Below, piece by piece: positions 32,128 to 43,247 of a DNA stretch of 64,000 nt. Below the pieces are notes generated by a model that did not search any database, was not told where the DNA came from, and saw only the letters and a list, made by a program, of their open reading frames with translations. The first letter of the stretch is position 1. Every line of letters starts with the position of its first letter. The position numbers and the translations under genes are program-made. Source of the DNA: Litsea cubeba (lineage: Eukaryota; Streptophyta; Magnoliopsida; Laurales; Lauraceae); contig CM022949.1 of NCBI GenBank assembly GCA_012931725.1, positions 60,326,106-60,390,105 of the forward strand, written 5' to 3'.

Positions 32128-33015
32128 TGTGTGGGGAGATTTCCGGAACTCCAGGATTACGCTAATCACAGCCATCAGATGGGAATAAGCACTCTCACGT
32201 GCCATCCGCGTGCCACCCATGTGGCACCAAACTCACCTCGGCTAACTGGGCAGAGGCCTCAGCCGAAGTCAAACAGCTCCAGGCCGCTAGCGCCGAACTC
32301 GGCTACCCCATGTGCCCATCTCGGCTGAGAGCTCCACCTCGGCTGAAGGAGCCGGGACGAAAGCCGAAGCAAGAAAGAGCCTCCACTTGCACCCCTCATC
32401 CCCCACGTCATCAGGCACGTGGAGGAATAGGGGCGCAAGCTAGTAAGACAGATGCGACATCCAGCCGTTCACAATCTTCGCCAGATCCCTGACAAGGCGG
32501 CATCCACCGGCTGAAGCCACATCAGGGCAAGGCCCGAGGGCGGATCCGATGGTACCCCTACCGCCAAAGGCGCCCAACACGATCTGGCCCAACAAGACGT
32601 GCATTTAATACGATGTGGGCTGATCCGACTGGCATTAAATGCAAAGTGGGCTGGAATGGACCGCATTTATTACTTTGTGGGCTGATCATGACTTCCCAGT
32701 CGAATCATGGGACCCACACCAAAATATCCTCCAAAGATACGACCCAAGCCTCTATAAATAGAGCTTCATACCACATGCAAGGTACGCACAATCCAACCCA
32801 CAGAGCTGTTACTCTGCCTCTCTTCTTCCTCTCCTTCCATTGTTCCAGTTCACTCACTGACTTTGGCATCGGAGAGCCTTGCGCCGCCCAGGCCAGGGTC
32901 CTCTGACCGTTTGCTCTTCTCTTTCAGGCTTTCGGACGGTACCTAATCTTCACCACGTTGGATAAGTCCTCTAAGGCTCTCCAGTTATTGTGGGTCATTA
33001 TTTTCTGCACCTACA
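32128..33015 (+). repeat. Tat 3' LTR (888 bp)
   Basis: It begins TGTGTGGGGAG and ends CACCTACA. U3 contains repeated CTCGGCT/GCCGAACTCGG words (32235-32360). A TATA box is at 32752-32760, followed by a C/T-rich leader. The 5' partner is outside the window. Several overlapping + strand frames here have no family match and I treat them as chance. Confidence 0.8.
32752..32760 (+). promoter_or_regulatory. TATA box of the Tat 3' LTR
   Basis: CTATAAATA lies about 625 bp into the LTR, followed by AGAGCTTCATACC and a pyrimidine-rich leader. Confidence 0.7.
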
Positions 33016-34116
33016 GAAATGAAATTAATGGAAGGAGGCAGGGGTGGGAGAGATTTGAGTGACCGTGTGTGGAAAATATCAATCTGAAAGGGGGAGATGG
33101 GAAGAAGGAACCCTGGGGATGGGAGGAAGGAACCCTGGGAATGTGGAAAAGGGAAGAAGGGAATGGAATTCGTCATCTCATCACATCCAAAGTCGCCAAG
33201 ATATATATATATATATATATGGAGGAGTAAATCTGTCATTCCTATTTTTCGTCACGTCAGTTTCTATTTGCATTGTGGCTTAAAATACAAAATACTAAAA
33301 TACAGGCGTAGGATGCAAAATGACTAGGGTATTATGCAAAATGACCAAAATACAGATAGGTATTCTTCTATTATCCACAATCCAACATAAGGGGTATACA
33401 TAGGGCTATGTTAATCAAGATTGAGAGAGGATTGAAAGATCTCAATGAGATCAATAGTATACGAAGTATCAAACCTATGAGATCATTTTCATGCATTGAT
33501 TGATGGACTCGTGTTTAATTATCATAAAGCTCTTTTTTATCGATCTAATAGTTGAGCTTGAAGTTGGGCTTTTGGCAATTGAGGAGGTTGTATGCAATTG
33601 GATATCCGATTCTTTGGAGAATATTTCAACCAATTTAAAAAACTTGGTTTGAAACCTATTTTAAGTTCTGACCCATAAAAGGGGTTGGATCTAGTTTCTA
33701 AATTAGGTTCCAATTGATAAACGATCAGATTCCAAATCTATAAGGTTTCGACCAACAGACTTGGGATCCGGGACCTGGGAGGGTTTGCAAAAGATACATA
33801 CAGATTGGCCCCTTTTGGGCAGTGCTTTATTGTGTTGTACTATTTTTTGAGGAAGACCATGTAAATGTTAAACTCAATTCACTTTATCCTTTATATAATT
33901 ATTACTTAAGGGGAGAAAATTGATGAGCCTCTGGCAAGAATGTCATTAAATTTTACACTAGCATATTTATAATGGCTTTAAGATATTAGGACTTATCCGT
34001 TGTGGAAGATAGACTTGATGCATGGCATGCTAGGTTGAATGATATCCTTCCTATCCTTTTGGATTGAATGACATCCCTATTTTAAGCAATAAAAATATTA
34101 AAAAAAAACAAACAAA
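33016..34116. other. Unannotated stretch between Tat and the Helitron
   Basis: No protein domain or RNA gene is recognised. It has a short imperfect duplication around GGAAGGAACCCTGG at 33097-33150, a (TA)n tract and otherwise AT-rich sequence. Small frames on both strands show no similarity I know. Confidence 0.5.
33201..33220 (+). repeat. (AT)10 microsatellite
   Basis: Ten perfect AT dinucleotides occur in unannotated DNA. Confidence 0.97.
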
Positions 34117-34216
34117 TCTATATTACTAAAGGGATGTATACACTTCATGAGACTTCCTGGAGGAGGACACATAGCATATCTTCGAGAGGGACACGTGGCA
34201 GCAGTCAGCCTACAAT

Positions 34217-34474
34217 GGTCTATGATTATTTGATCATTTGATCTTTATCAAGCAATTCATGGGTTCCAGCCCGCATCATATGGTTTTATGGACGGTTAGA
34301 ATATAGATGGTGGACCACATTCATCTTAGGGGTCCCACTTAAAAATATTTGGTCAATTTGTTAGGTCTATGATCATTTGATCATTTGATCTTTCTTAATC
34401 AATTCATGGGTCAAATCTTCATGGGTCCCAGCCCGCATCAGATTATTTAATGGACGGTTAAAATATAGATGGTG
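34217..34474 (+). repeat. Helitron minisatellite, left part
   Basis: One complete and one partial ~147-bp monomer (CATGGGT anchors at 34258 and 34404/34420), with words such as ATTCATGGG, GACGGTTAGAATATAG and TGATCATTTGATC. A short slip duplicates TCATGGGTC at 34402-34425. The array is broken at 34480 by the LTR element. Confidence 0.85.
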
Positions 34475-34863
34475 GACCCTGTTAGGTTTTTGTTTATTGC
34501 AATTTGATGGATGCATCATTCATTTTATTCATCATTTGAATTCACACACATGCATTGATTTAGAAAATCTTGAAATCTTGATTTACACATGCATTGTTTT
34601 AAACCTTGTAAATCATTTGTTTCATGCATGTTTTGGTTTTCATCTTGGATGCATTTTATTTGAAAAAGGATTTTTACAAATCAAGCTAGCCAATGATTTA
34701 AAGTTTCAAATGATTTTTGGCTTTTTATGTTTCATGTTTTTAAGCCGCTTAGAATGATTTAAAACATGATTCCAAGCTTGATTTATTGGCCCAAAAAATC
34801 CCCAAGGAAAAATACTTTAAAATATGCAAAATAAGCATTTTTGGGGGAAATGGTCCAGGGGAC

Positions 34864-35021
34864 CCGGTCGACCCGCAGTGTGGCCGGTCGACCGAGCCCA
34901 TGGACCCGGTCGACCGAGCCCACTGCGGGTCGACCGGGAAAGAGCCAACGGCTCTTTTTTCAAACGGTCAGTTTTATGACCGTTGGAGGCCAGGTCGACC
35001 GGGGCTTTTATGGGGTCGACC
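34864..35021 (+). repeat. Six GGTCGACC palindromes in the LTR U3
   Basis: Palindromic GGTCGACC cores, mostly inside CCGGTCGACC or GGTCGACCGG, start at about 34866, 34886, 34908, 34928, 34993 and 35014. They end about 30 bp before the TATA box. The same set is at 40316-40473 in the 3' LTR. The spacing of about 20 bp in the first four suggests bound protein dimers, which is inference. Confidence 0.92.
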
Positions 35022-35049
35022 GGGCACTCGCAGAACTCAACTTTTTGAG

Positions 35050-35057
35050 TATAAAAA
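35050..35057 (+). promoter_or_regulatory. TATA box of the gag-only element
   Basis: TATAAAAA lies about 570 bp into the LTR, just after the palindrome cluster; the 3' LTR copy is at 40502-40509. Confidence 0.75.
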
Positions 35058-35873
35058 GGGGTTCATTCCCATTTAAAGTGGGTTGATCAAAGTGGAACTC
35101 TCAAGCCTTCTTGAGGTGTTTGAAGAGAAGAAAAAGGGGATGAACTAAGAGAGATCAAAGGGGGTCATTAGTAAAGCTCAAGCTTGGATTAAGGAAGTTA
35201 AATCACTAAGTAAGCTTTACCTCTCTTAATCATTTGTTATATGCTTAGTTTTAAATCTTTGGTAAATGACTTTTAGCATGATAACAATGATGTGTTGAAT
35301 CCACTCTTCTCTTAATCTTTGATTTTAGTTATTGGATTCTTCACCCTTGATTTCAAACCAAGTTTTGTTTTAAACTTTGTCAATCATGCTTAGCCAAAAT
35401 CTTTGATTTCTTTATAGCATGATACATTAACTTGTTTGAAACTCTCTTTGTTGTTTTCAATCTATTTGAACTTTAGTTAAACTAATTTGTTTTGAAAACA
35501 ACATTGAATGTGCATCACATGTTTAGACATAATTAATTTCATACAACTTGTGTCATCTTGATTTTCATAAATCTTTTACAAGTTAGTATTTGTGTACATG
35601 TGATTTGCCTAACACTTCAATCAAATCTTTTTATGAGCATTAAACTTTTGATTTGCTTTAAGCATAAAATAGATTGAGCTTAATTTTAATCTTGATTGAA
35701 GTTTTCACACACACACCTCATATGCATTCATCTTTGTAATCCTTAGTGTTTGTGTGACTTTGTTTTTCAATTTCATATCCGCCTATTTAGAGGCAATTTA
35801 TTAGAGCTTAAATTGTAATCTCATAAGAGTGTTTTGTGAAGACACTTTCTTTGAGAGAAATCTTTTATGTATT

Positions 35874-36009
35874 AAGGTTATTGCTTAGCCTAAGAAAAGC
35901 ATTGTGTAAAGGTTATTGCTTAGCCTATAAAAGCACATTGTAAGGTTATTGCTTAGCCTAGAAAAGCATAGTGTTGAGGTTATTGCTTAGCCTTTTGGAA
36001 AAGCATAAA
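35874..36009 (+). repeat. Four ~34-bp tandem repeats in LTR U5
   Basis: Units start at 35874, 35909, 35942 and 35976 around AGGTTATTGCTTAGCCT followed by AAAAGCA. They lie downstream of the TATA box and so are transcribed. The same array is at 41326-41461. Confidence 0.93.
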
Positions 36010-36263
36010 TAGTGGAAATCCGGTGGGGTGTGAGGAACACAAGCCGGTAGTGGATGTAGGCATTGAGGCCGAACCACTATAATGATGGTGTTATGGTGAT
36101 TGCAATGTGGTGATTGTTTATTTAAGCTTCCGCATATTGTTTGTTTAATCATCACAAGTGACTAGTTAATTTAAAGAAGTTAAAATTGGTCATAATTAGT
36201 CATTAAGTGTAGCTCACCCTATTCACCCCCCCCTCTAGGGTTAGGATCCCAAGGACTTTCAAT

Positions 36264-36275
36264 TGGTATCAGAGC
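36264..36275 (+). promoter_or_regulatory. Primer binding site, initiator-Met tRNA (gag-only element)
   Basis: TGGTATCAGAGC begins two bases after the LTR end. Confidence 0.95.
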
Positions 36276-36361
36276 CTCGTGCTCTAATATTAGGATCAAG
36301 TGTTTGGAACTCTTGATTAGGTGTAAAAACCTAGAGTCAAAACCCTAGTGTTTGTGCTTAC

Positions 36362-37792
36362 ATGAAAATCATTAGAATGGATTCCACTAGTTTAGACTTT
36401 ATAGATTCTTCTAGACCCCTCATTCTTCCATCTATTGGAGATTCAAACATTGAAACTAATGAATCTCAATTTGAATTAAAAGAAGAAGAAAATGAAATTG
36501 ACATTGAACAAGCCTATGATGAATTGTATACCTTATACTTAAAGCTTGTTAAAAGACAAAATAAACTAAAAGAAGAATCTAAAAGGCTAAACCAAGAATT
36601 AGTCTCTTCAAAAGATGAACTTAGACAAAAAGAAGAATTAATAAATTGTGCAGAATCTAAGTTCATGATCTCTTTGCATAATCTATCTAATATTAAAGAT
36701 GATCTAAGAGAATCAAAGATAGATTATGATAATCTTAATAAGGAAAATTCAAAACTAAGAGATCAATTACAAAGGCAAGATGAAAACATTAACAACCTAG
36801 AATCCAAGTTGAATATCTCTAAGGAAAATTTATCTAATGCTCAAATTAAGATAAACACTCTAGAACATGGATCCAATGTTATTAATGAAATTAAATTTGA
36901 ATTAAAACTTGCCCATGAAGAGCTAAATAAATTTAAGGGAATTGAAAATGAACTTACAAAAGTTAAAAATGAAAATTCAACCCTTAAAGAACAAGTCACT
37001 CAACTTGAAACCTACAAACAAAAGTATGAGTGCAAATTTACCCATAGTGAAGAAAAATTTGAAAAGTTATTTAAATTGGGTAAATCAAAAGGAGATAGGA
37101 CGGGTCTTGGATTTGATAGGAATATTTCTCATGACCCTAAATTCACCAACACATTTGTGAAAGGTGAGTCCTCATTCTCTAGCACTCACACTTCTTTGCC
37201 CATGACTAAATGCAATTATTGTGGCATTGAAGGACATTTTAGGTTTGAGTGCAAATTAAGGAGAAGCCATGTGTCTAAATCCATTTTTGAACCAAAGAAA
37301 GTAAAATCAAATTCTATGATGGTTAAGACACTAAAAACCAAGGAAGACTCCAAGAAGACTAAACAAGTAAAACCTATTAAAAAGGAGTCTCCTAAAATAG
37401 TTTCTAAAAAGTTTAAACAAGTTAAACCAACTTTAAAAGAATCTATAAATAAAAAGCTTCTCAATCTATCTCCCTTAAATCAAAACATGAAAGAACTTTT
37501 GAAGAAAGTTGCAAAGTTAAATCTAAAATTCAAAAGTCAAATAAAGGGAGAAAATAAGAAGAAAAGAAAAATGGCTCAATCCCCTAAGAAGAAAAGTCAC
37601 CAACCTCAAAAGACTAATCACCATCCTAAGCCAAATTTAGTTAAACCTAAACATCATGGTGATAAGTCTAAATTGAAAATTTATCAAGTCAAATCTCCAA
37701 TAGTTGGTAAGACTTTTAAGATAGACCTCAAAGACCAACCCTCCCAAGACCTTAGGTGGATTCCAAAAGTTATTTACTTAGTCAAACCTTAA
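36362..37792 (+). CDS. Gag-like protein: coiled coil plus zinc knuckle, no capsid domain
   Basis: This is an intact 476-codon frame. Residues about 40-230 are a long, charged coiled coil (repeated Lys/Glu/Leu/Asn heptads). A motif KGDRTGLGFD follows near residue 244, as found in SIRE-type Gag C-termini. A C-X2-C-X4-H-X4-C zinc knuckle occupies residues 284-297 (CNYCGIEGHFRFEC). The C-terminal third is very Lys-rich. The N-terminal capsid-like domain of copia Gag (seen in the copia element at 50841) is absent. The first ATG is 36362; another in frame is at 36377 with a better context. It may bind the element's RNA or join helper particles. Confidence 0.85.
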   Translation: MKIIRMDSTSLDFIDSSRPLILPSIGDSNIETNESQFELKEEENEIDIEQAYDELYTLYLKLVKRQNKLKEESKRLNQELVSSKDELRQKEELINCAESKFMISLHNLSNIKDDLRESKIDYDNLNKENSKLRDQLQRQDENINNLESKLNISKENLSNAQIKINTLEHGSNVINEIKFELKLAHEELNKFKGIENELTKVKNENSTLKEQVTQLETYKQKYECKFTHSEEKFEKLFKLGKSKGDRTGLGFDRNISHDPKFTNTFVKGESSFSSTHTSLPMTKCNYCGIEGHFRFECKLRRSHVSKSIFEPKKVKSNSMMVKTLKTKEDSKKTKQVKPIKKESPKIVSKKFKQVKPTLKESINKKLLNLSPLNQNMKELLKKVAKLNLKFKSQIKGENKKKRKMAQSPKKKSHQPQKTNHHPKPNLVKPKHHGDKSKLKIYQVKSPIVGKTFKIDLKDQPSQDLRWIPKVIYLVKP

Positions 37793-39919
37793 GGCCTTGG
37801 ACCTCATTGACCAACCTATTCTTTATAGTTAAATCCTTTTGTTGGTCATGATTGCATTTGCATTTATGTTCTTTCATTAGTTACATTACTTTAAATGCAA
37901 TGTTTATTTGTAATCAATTGATTTTGTTTTCATACACCATACTAGTTACATATCATGGTTTTCAAAATCTTTTGAATAATTTCTCATGTTAGATTTGCTT
38001 TTTACTCTCATATAGTTATATCTTTTGTAATGCATTTCTACATGATCAATTGATTATGATTCCAAAAGCTTTCATAGCTAGATCTCTCATAATCAATTGA
38101 TGTTGCAAATTCATTTGTTTGTATGTCATAGTAAGATTATCTTGAAAAACAAATGATTTAAAACAATTTAGTTTTTCCATAGGTTTCTAAGTTATATTTT
38201 CATATGGAAAATTATTGTTTTGAAAAACCAACTTGTATGTGCTTCAAATAAGTTATATCTTTTAAAATTACAAGTTGAAAAAGTTTTATCTTCTTTTTCA
38301 TACTCATTTTGTCCATTGTTGGATTTTGTTTATGATTTGAAGATTGTTTGAATGGAATTGCTTTAAAAACATTATTAATTATATTCTTCAAAGCATGTTC
38401 CATGTTGTCATTTCCTTTTGTATTTGATTGTACCATTTCAAATGGAAATGAATGTTGTTATAGGCAATTTGCATCTTTTAGTTTCATTCTTTTTATATGC
38501 AAATGTCTATTAGTTTCTTGTATGGTTGTGATCTTATTTACATTTGTAAAAACCATACTAGAACTCAAAAACCCATCCTTTATGCTTTCTAGTTATTTTT
38601 TAATGGATGGTTATGATGTTGATTCATGTGTATTTTTCTTATTGATATCATTCTTATACATGTTTCAACTTCATAGTAGTGTTGAATCATATGAACCTCT
38701 TTGAAATCCATTCCTTGTATTTCATAGATTGTGTGTTGGATTTCTTAGATGATTGAATTCATATGATTAGACACTTTTGTAAATTGCATAGTCTTCTAAG
38801 TTATATCTTTTATGCAATTTCTCTTGTTCATCACTATGTTCTTTAGTCATATCATTAAAAGTGATGAATAATCATTTTATGATGCTTGTTGGAATTTTGT
38901 GTTTGTCACATTCCATTAGCATCATAATCTTCATGATTGCCACCTCTCATGCTCATATAGGTAAATCACGTGACCACCATGTTTATGTGTTCATAATCTT
39001 GGTTGGTTAATGGTTGAGGTAGGCTTCATGATTGAACTTCATTTCATTCATCTTGTGCATGATAGTTATATTTAATGAATGTATGAAATGATTTCAAAAC
39101 CTTCATAGCATATGATTTTCATAGTTATATTGATTGATGCTATGTTTAGTATATCCCAATGACCTTGCCCTTTACTTTGGTAATTTGATCATATTGAACT
39201 TTATAGTCAAATATTATTATCAATTGAATCTAAACCTTCACTTGAAGTTAACCCTCAATTGGTTAAACCATCTTCTTCTTGTACCTATTAGTTAAATCCT
39301 TGTCAAAAGTTTGACAAAAGAAGAGTATGGATTGAGGGGGAGTAAATCTTCATAGGAAGTATTAGTTTTGATCAAATTCACCCTTATTGGCTCTTGATAC
39401 CCTTATAGCTTATTACCCATGCATGATGACCTGTTATGTACTTCATTTTCGATTTCCTTTGTTAACAGGTGCTACTAAAAGGTATTTTCCTTGTTTCATG
39501 TGTGTAGGTACCCCTCCTCAATTGATACCTTTGCAATTTAATGGCAAAGGGGGAGAAAGTTCTCAAGCTTAATGGCAAAAGGGGAGAAAGAATTAAGGGG
39601 GAGAAAATGCTAAAGGTGGAGAGAATGCACATCTTGCCAAAAGAAGAGTGCATGGTCAAAAGGGAGAAATGAAGAGAAGAAAGCTTGGGAGCTAAAGAAG
39701 TTGCTTGGCCAAAGAAAGGAAGATGGAAAGAAAGCTTGAAGAATGATCAAGCTCCAAGCATCAAGAAGAATGAAGAATGAAGCTAGAGCCCAAGCTAAAT
39801 GAAGAAGCATCCAAAGAGATTTCAAGAATTGTCCAGCCAAGGAGGAGCTGAAGACTGTGTGTGAACTCTTAGTGTTGAGCAAGGTTTGCCAACATATTGA
39901 AGGTTTGCCATCAAATTGC
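37793..39919 (+). other. Non-coding interior of the gag-only element with polypurine words
   Basis: No pol domain is recognisable in any frame over about 2.1 kb of AT-rich sequence. Towards the end, purine runs resembling the true tract recur: GAGGGGGAG at 39334, AAAGGGGGAGAAAG at 39546, AAAAGGGGAGAAAG at 39577, AAGGGGGAGAAAA at 39595 and AAAAGGGAGAAAT at 39657. Small frames on both strands look like chance. Confidence 0.75.
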
Positions 39920-39931
39920 AAAGGGGGAGAT
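39920..39931 (+). promoter_or_regulatory. Polypurine tract of the gag-only element
   Basis: AAAGGGGGAGAT lies immediately before the 3' LTR. The copia element at 60405-60416 has the same tract. Confidence 0.93.
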
Positions 39932-41714
39932 TGTTAGGTTTTTGTTTATTGCAATTTGATGGATGCATCATTCATTTTATTCATCATTTGAATTCACACA
40001 CATGCATTGATTTAGAAAATCTTGAAATCTTGATTTACACATGCATTGTTTTAAACCTTGTAAATCATTTGTTTCATGCATGTTTTGGTTTTCATCTTGG
40101 ATGCATTTTATTTGAAAAAGGATTTTTACAAATCAAGCTAGCCAATGATTTAAAGTTTCAAATGATTTTTGGCTTTTTATGTTTCATGTTTTTAAGCCGC
40201 TTAGAATGATTTAAAACATGATTCCAAGCTTGATTTATTGGCCCAAAAAATCCCCAAGGAAAAATACTTTAAAATATGCAAAATAAGCATTTTTGGGGGA
40301 AATGGTCCAGGGGACCCGGTCGACCCGCAGTGTGGCCGGTCGACCGAGCCCATGGACCCGGTCGACCGAGCCCACTGCGGGTCGACCGGGAAAGAGCCAA
40401 CGGCTCTTTTTTCAAACGGTCAGTTTTATGACCGTTGGAGGCCAGGTCGACCGGGGCTTTTATGGGGTCGACCGGGCACTCGCAGAACTCAACTTTTTGA
40501 GTATAAAAAGGGGTTCATTCCCATTTAAAGTGGGTTGATCAAAGTGGAACTCTCAAGCCTTCTTGAGGTGTTTGAAGAGAAGAAAAAGGGGATGAACTAA
40601 GAGAGATCAAAGGGGGTCATTAGTAAAGCTCAAGCTTGGATTAAGGAAGTTAAATCACTAAGTAAGCTTTACCTCTCTTAATCATTTGTTATATGCTTAG
40701 TTTTAAATCTTTGGTAAATGACTTTTAGCATGATAACAATGATGTGTTGAATCCACTCTTCTCTTAATCTTTGATTTTAGTTATTGGATTCTTCACCCTT
40801 GATTTCAAACCAAGTTTTGTTTTAAACTTTGTCAATCATGCTTAGCCAAAATCTTTGATTTCTTTATAGCATGATACATTAACTTGTTTGAAACTCTCTT
40901 TGTTGTTTTCAATCTATTTGAACTTTAGTTAAACTAATTTGTTTTGAAAACAACATTGAATGTGCATCACATGTTTAGACATAATTAATTTCATACAACT
41001 TGTGTCATCTTGATTTTCATAAATCTTTTACAAGTTAGTATTTGTGTACATGTGATTTGCCTAACACTTCAATCAAATCTTTTTATGAGCATTAAACTTT
41101 TGATTTGCTTTAAGCATAAAATAGATTGAGCTTAATTTTAATCTTGATTGAAGTTTTCACACACACACCTCATATGCATTCATCTTTGTAATCCTTAGTG
41201 TTTGTGTGACTTTGTTTTTCAATTTCATATCCGCCTATTTAGAGGCAATTTATTAGAGCTTAAATTGTAATCTCATAAGAGTGTTTTGTGAAGACACTTT
41301 CTTTGAGAGAAATCTTTTATGTATTAAGGTTATTGCTTAGCCTAAGAAAAGCATTGTGTAAAGGTTATTGCTTAGCCTATAAAAGCACATTGTAAGGTTA
41401 TTGCTTAGCCTAGAAAAGCATAGTGTTGAGGTTATTGCTTAGCCTTTTGGAAAAGCATAAATAGTGGAAATCCGGTGGGGTGTGAGGAACACAAGCCGGT
41501 AGTGGATGTAGGCATTGAGGCCGAACCACTATAAATGATGGTGTTATGGTGATTGCAATGTGGTGATTGTTTATTTAAGCTTCCGCATATTGTTTGTTTA
41601 ATCATCACAAGTGACTAGTTAATTTAAAGAAGTTAAAATTGGTCATAATTAGTCATTAAGTGTAGCTCACCCTATTCACCCCCCCCTCTAGGGTTAGGAT
41701 CCCAAGGACTTTCA
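39932..41714 (+). repeat. 3' LTR of the gag-only element (1,783 bp)
   Basis: Essentially identical to 34480-36261; one extra A near 41530 is the only difference I noticed. TATA is at 40502-40509. Confidence 0.95.
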
Positions 41715-43114
41715 GACCCCATTCATCTTGGGGGTCCCAATTAAATAGGTTAGATTTGGTCAATTTGAGAGGTCTATGATCATTTGATCTTTATCAATCA
41801 ATTCATGGGTCCGGCCCGCATCATTTGATTTTATGGACGGTTAGAATAAAGATGGTGGACCCCATTCATCTGAGTCTCACTTAAAAATATTTGGTCAATT
41901 TGTTAGGTCTACGATCATTTGATCCTTTGATCTTTTTAAATCAATTCATGGGTCCCATCCCGCATAATATGGTTTTATGGACGGTTAGAATAGAGATGGT
42001 GGACCCCATTCATCTAGGGGGTTCTACTTAAATAGGTTAGGTTTGGTTAATTTGTGAGGTTTATGATCATTTGCTCCTTTGATCTTTATCAAGCAATTCA
42101 TGGGTCCATCCCGCATCATATTGTTTCATGGATGGTTGGAATATAGATGGTGGACCCCATTCATCTTGGGGGTCCCACTTAAATAGGTCAGGTTTGGTCA
42201 ATTTGAGAGGTCTATGATCATTTGATCATTTGATCTTTATCAATCAATTCATGGGTCCCGGCCCGCATCATTTGATTTTATGGACAGTTAGAATAAAGAT
42301 GGTGAACCCCATTCATCTGGGTCCCACTTAAAAATATTTGGTCAATTTGTTAGGTCTACGATCACTTGATCCTTTGATCTTTCTTAATCAATTCATGGGT
42401 CCCATCCCGCATAATATGGTTTTATGGACGGTTAGAATAGAGATGGTGGACCCCATTCATCTGGGGGGTTCCACTTAAATAGGTTAGGTTTGGTCAATTT
42501 GTGAGGTCTATGATCATTTGATCATTTGATCTTTATCAAGCAATTCATGGGTCCCAGCCCGCATCATATGGTTTTGTGGACGGTTAGAATATAGATGGTG
42601 GACCCCATTCATCTTGGGAGTCCCACTTAAATAGGCTAGGTTTGGTCAATTTGGGATGTCTATGATCATTTGATCTTTATCAATCAATTAATGGGTCCCG
42701 GCCCGCATCATTTGATTTTATGGACGGTTAGAATAAAGATGGTGGACCCCATTCATCTGAGTCTCACTTAAAAATATTTGGTCAATTTGTTAGGTCTACG
42801 ATCATTTGATCCTTTGATATTTCTTAATCAATTCATGGGTCCCATCCCGCATAATATGATTTTATGGACGGTTATAATATAGATGGTGGACCCCATTCAG
42901 CTTGGGGGTCCCACTTAAATAGGTTAGGTTTGGTCAATTTGAGAGGTCTATGATCATTTGATCTTTATCAATCAATTAATAGGTCCCAGCCCGCATCATA
43001 TGATTTTATGAACGGTTAGAATAGAGATGATGGACCCCATTCATCTTGGTCCCACTAAATATATTAGGTCAATTTGTTAGGTCTATGATCATTTGATCTT
43101 TCTTAATCAATTCA
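41715..43114 (+). repeat. Helitron minisatellite, right part, trimeric higher-order repeat
   Basis: Nine monomers of 143-152 bp have CATGGGT-like anchors at 41804, 41947, 42099, 42250, 42394, 42546, 42690, 42834 and about 42978. Variant words recur in the order GGCCCGCATCATTTG, ATCCCGCATAATATG, then a CATCATAT-type monomer. That is a three-monomer unit of about 440-447 bp repeated three times. Monomers one unit apart share other variants too, for example AATAAAG versus AATAGAG versus AATATAG. Confidence 0.88.
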
Positions 43115-43247
43115 TTCCTCTCCTAAAGAATAAAACATTTGGAAAAAAACATAAAGATCAAATTAGCAACAAAAAAAGGACTCACAAGTTTACTAATTAA
43201 TAAATTTATTAAAAATAATTCATATCAGTCTGTGCATTTGGTGGTTT

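Larger units (their letters stand above)
1..33015 (+). mobile_element. Tat-lineage Ty3/gypsy retrotransposon (outer element, 5' end outside window)
   Basis: The order is gag, PR, RT, RNase H, second RNase H, integrase, a long non-pol region with an antisense gene, a polypurine tract and a 3' LTR. A second RNase H between RNase H and integrase is the hallmark of the Tat (Retand/Ogre) lineage. The 5' LTR, leader and gag start lie left of the window. Two Tekay elements (7264-17666 and 19932-32074) interrupt it; without them about 10.5 kb of Tat sequence is visible. Sequence on either side of Tekay-2 joins smoothly into the tract before the 3' LTR. The bases after the LTR (33016-33020, GAAAT) would be the right target duplication, but the left one cannot be seen. 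Coding parts carry two frameshifts and one stop, so this copy is not autonomous. Confidence 0.9.
34480..36261 (+). repeat. 5' LTR of the gag-only element (1,782 bp)
   Basis: It begins TGTTAGG and ends CTTTCA. U3 carries six GGTCGACC palindromes upstream of the TATA at 35050. U5 carries four ~34-bp tandem repeats. Confidence 0.95.
34480..41714 (+). mobile_element. Gag-only LTR retrotransposon (TR-GAG-like), 7.2 kb, very young
   Basis: LTRs of 1,782 and 1,783 bp (34480-36261 and 39932-41714) are identical as far as I can see except for one extra A near 41530. A perfect 5-bp duplication GACCC flanks it (34475-34479 and 41715-41719). It has a PBS, one gag-like ORF and a polypurine tract, but no protease, RT, RNase H or integrase, so it needs enzymes from another element. 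The class of long elements coding only for Gag has been named TR-GAG. The zinc-knuckle and coiled-coil ORF resembles the C-terminal Gag region of SIRE/Maximus copia elements, its likely helper lineage. Confidence 0.9.

Noticed and set aside
34497..35086. Frames in the gag-only LTR (96 and 81 codons, repeated at 39916-40538)
   Set aside because: They cover the palindrome cluster and TATA box in the LTR; duplicated only because LTRs are duplicated.
33985..43114. CRISPR-like array in the ~147-bp repeats
   Set aside because: Repeats are long, adjacent and diverged with no unique spacers; this is a plant minisatellite.
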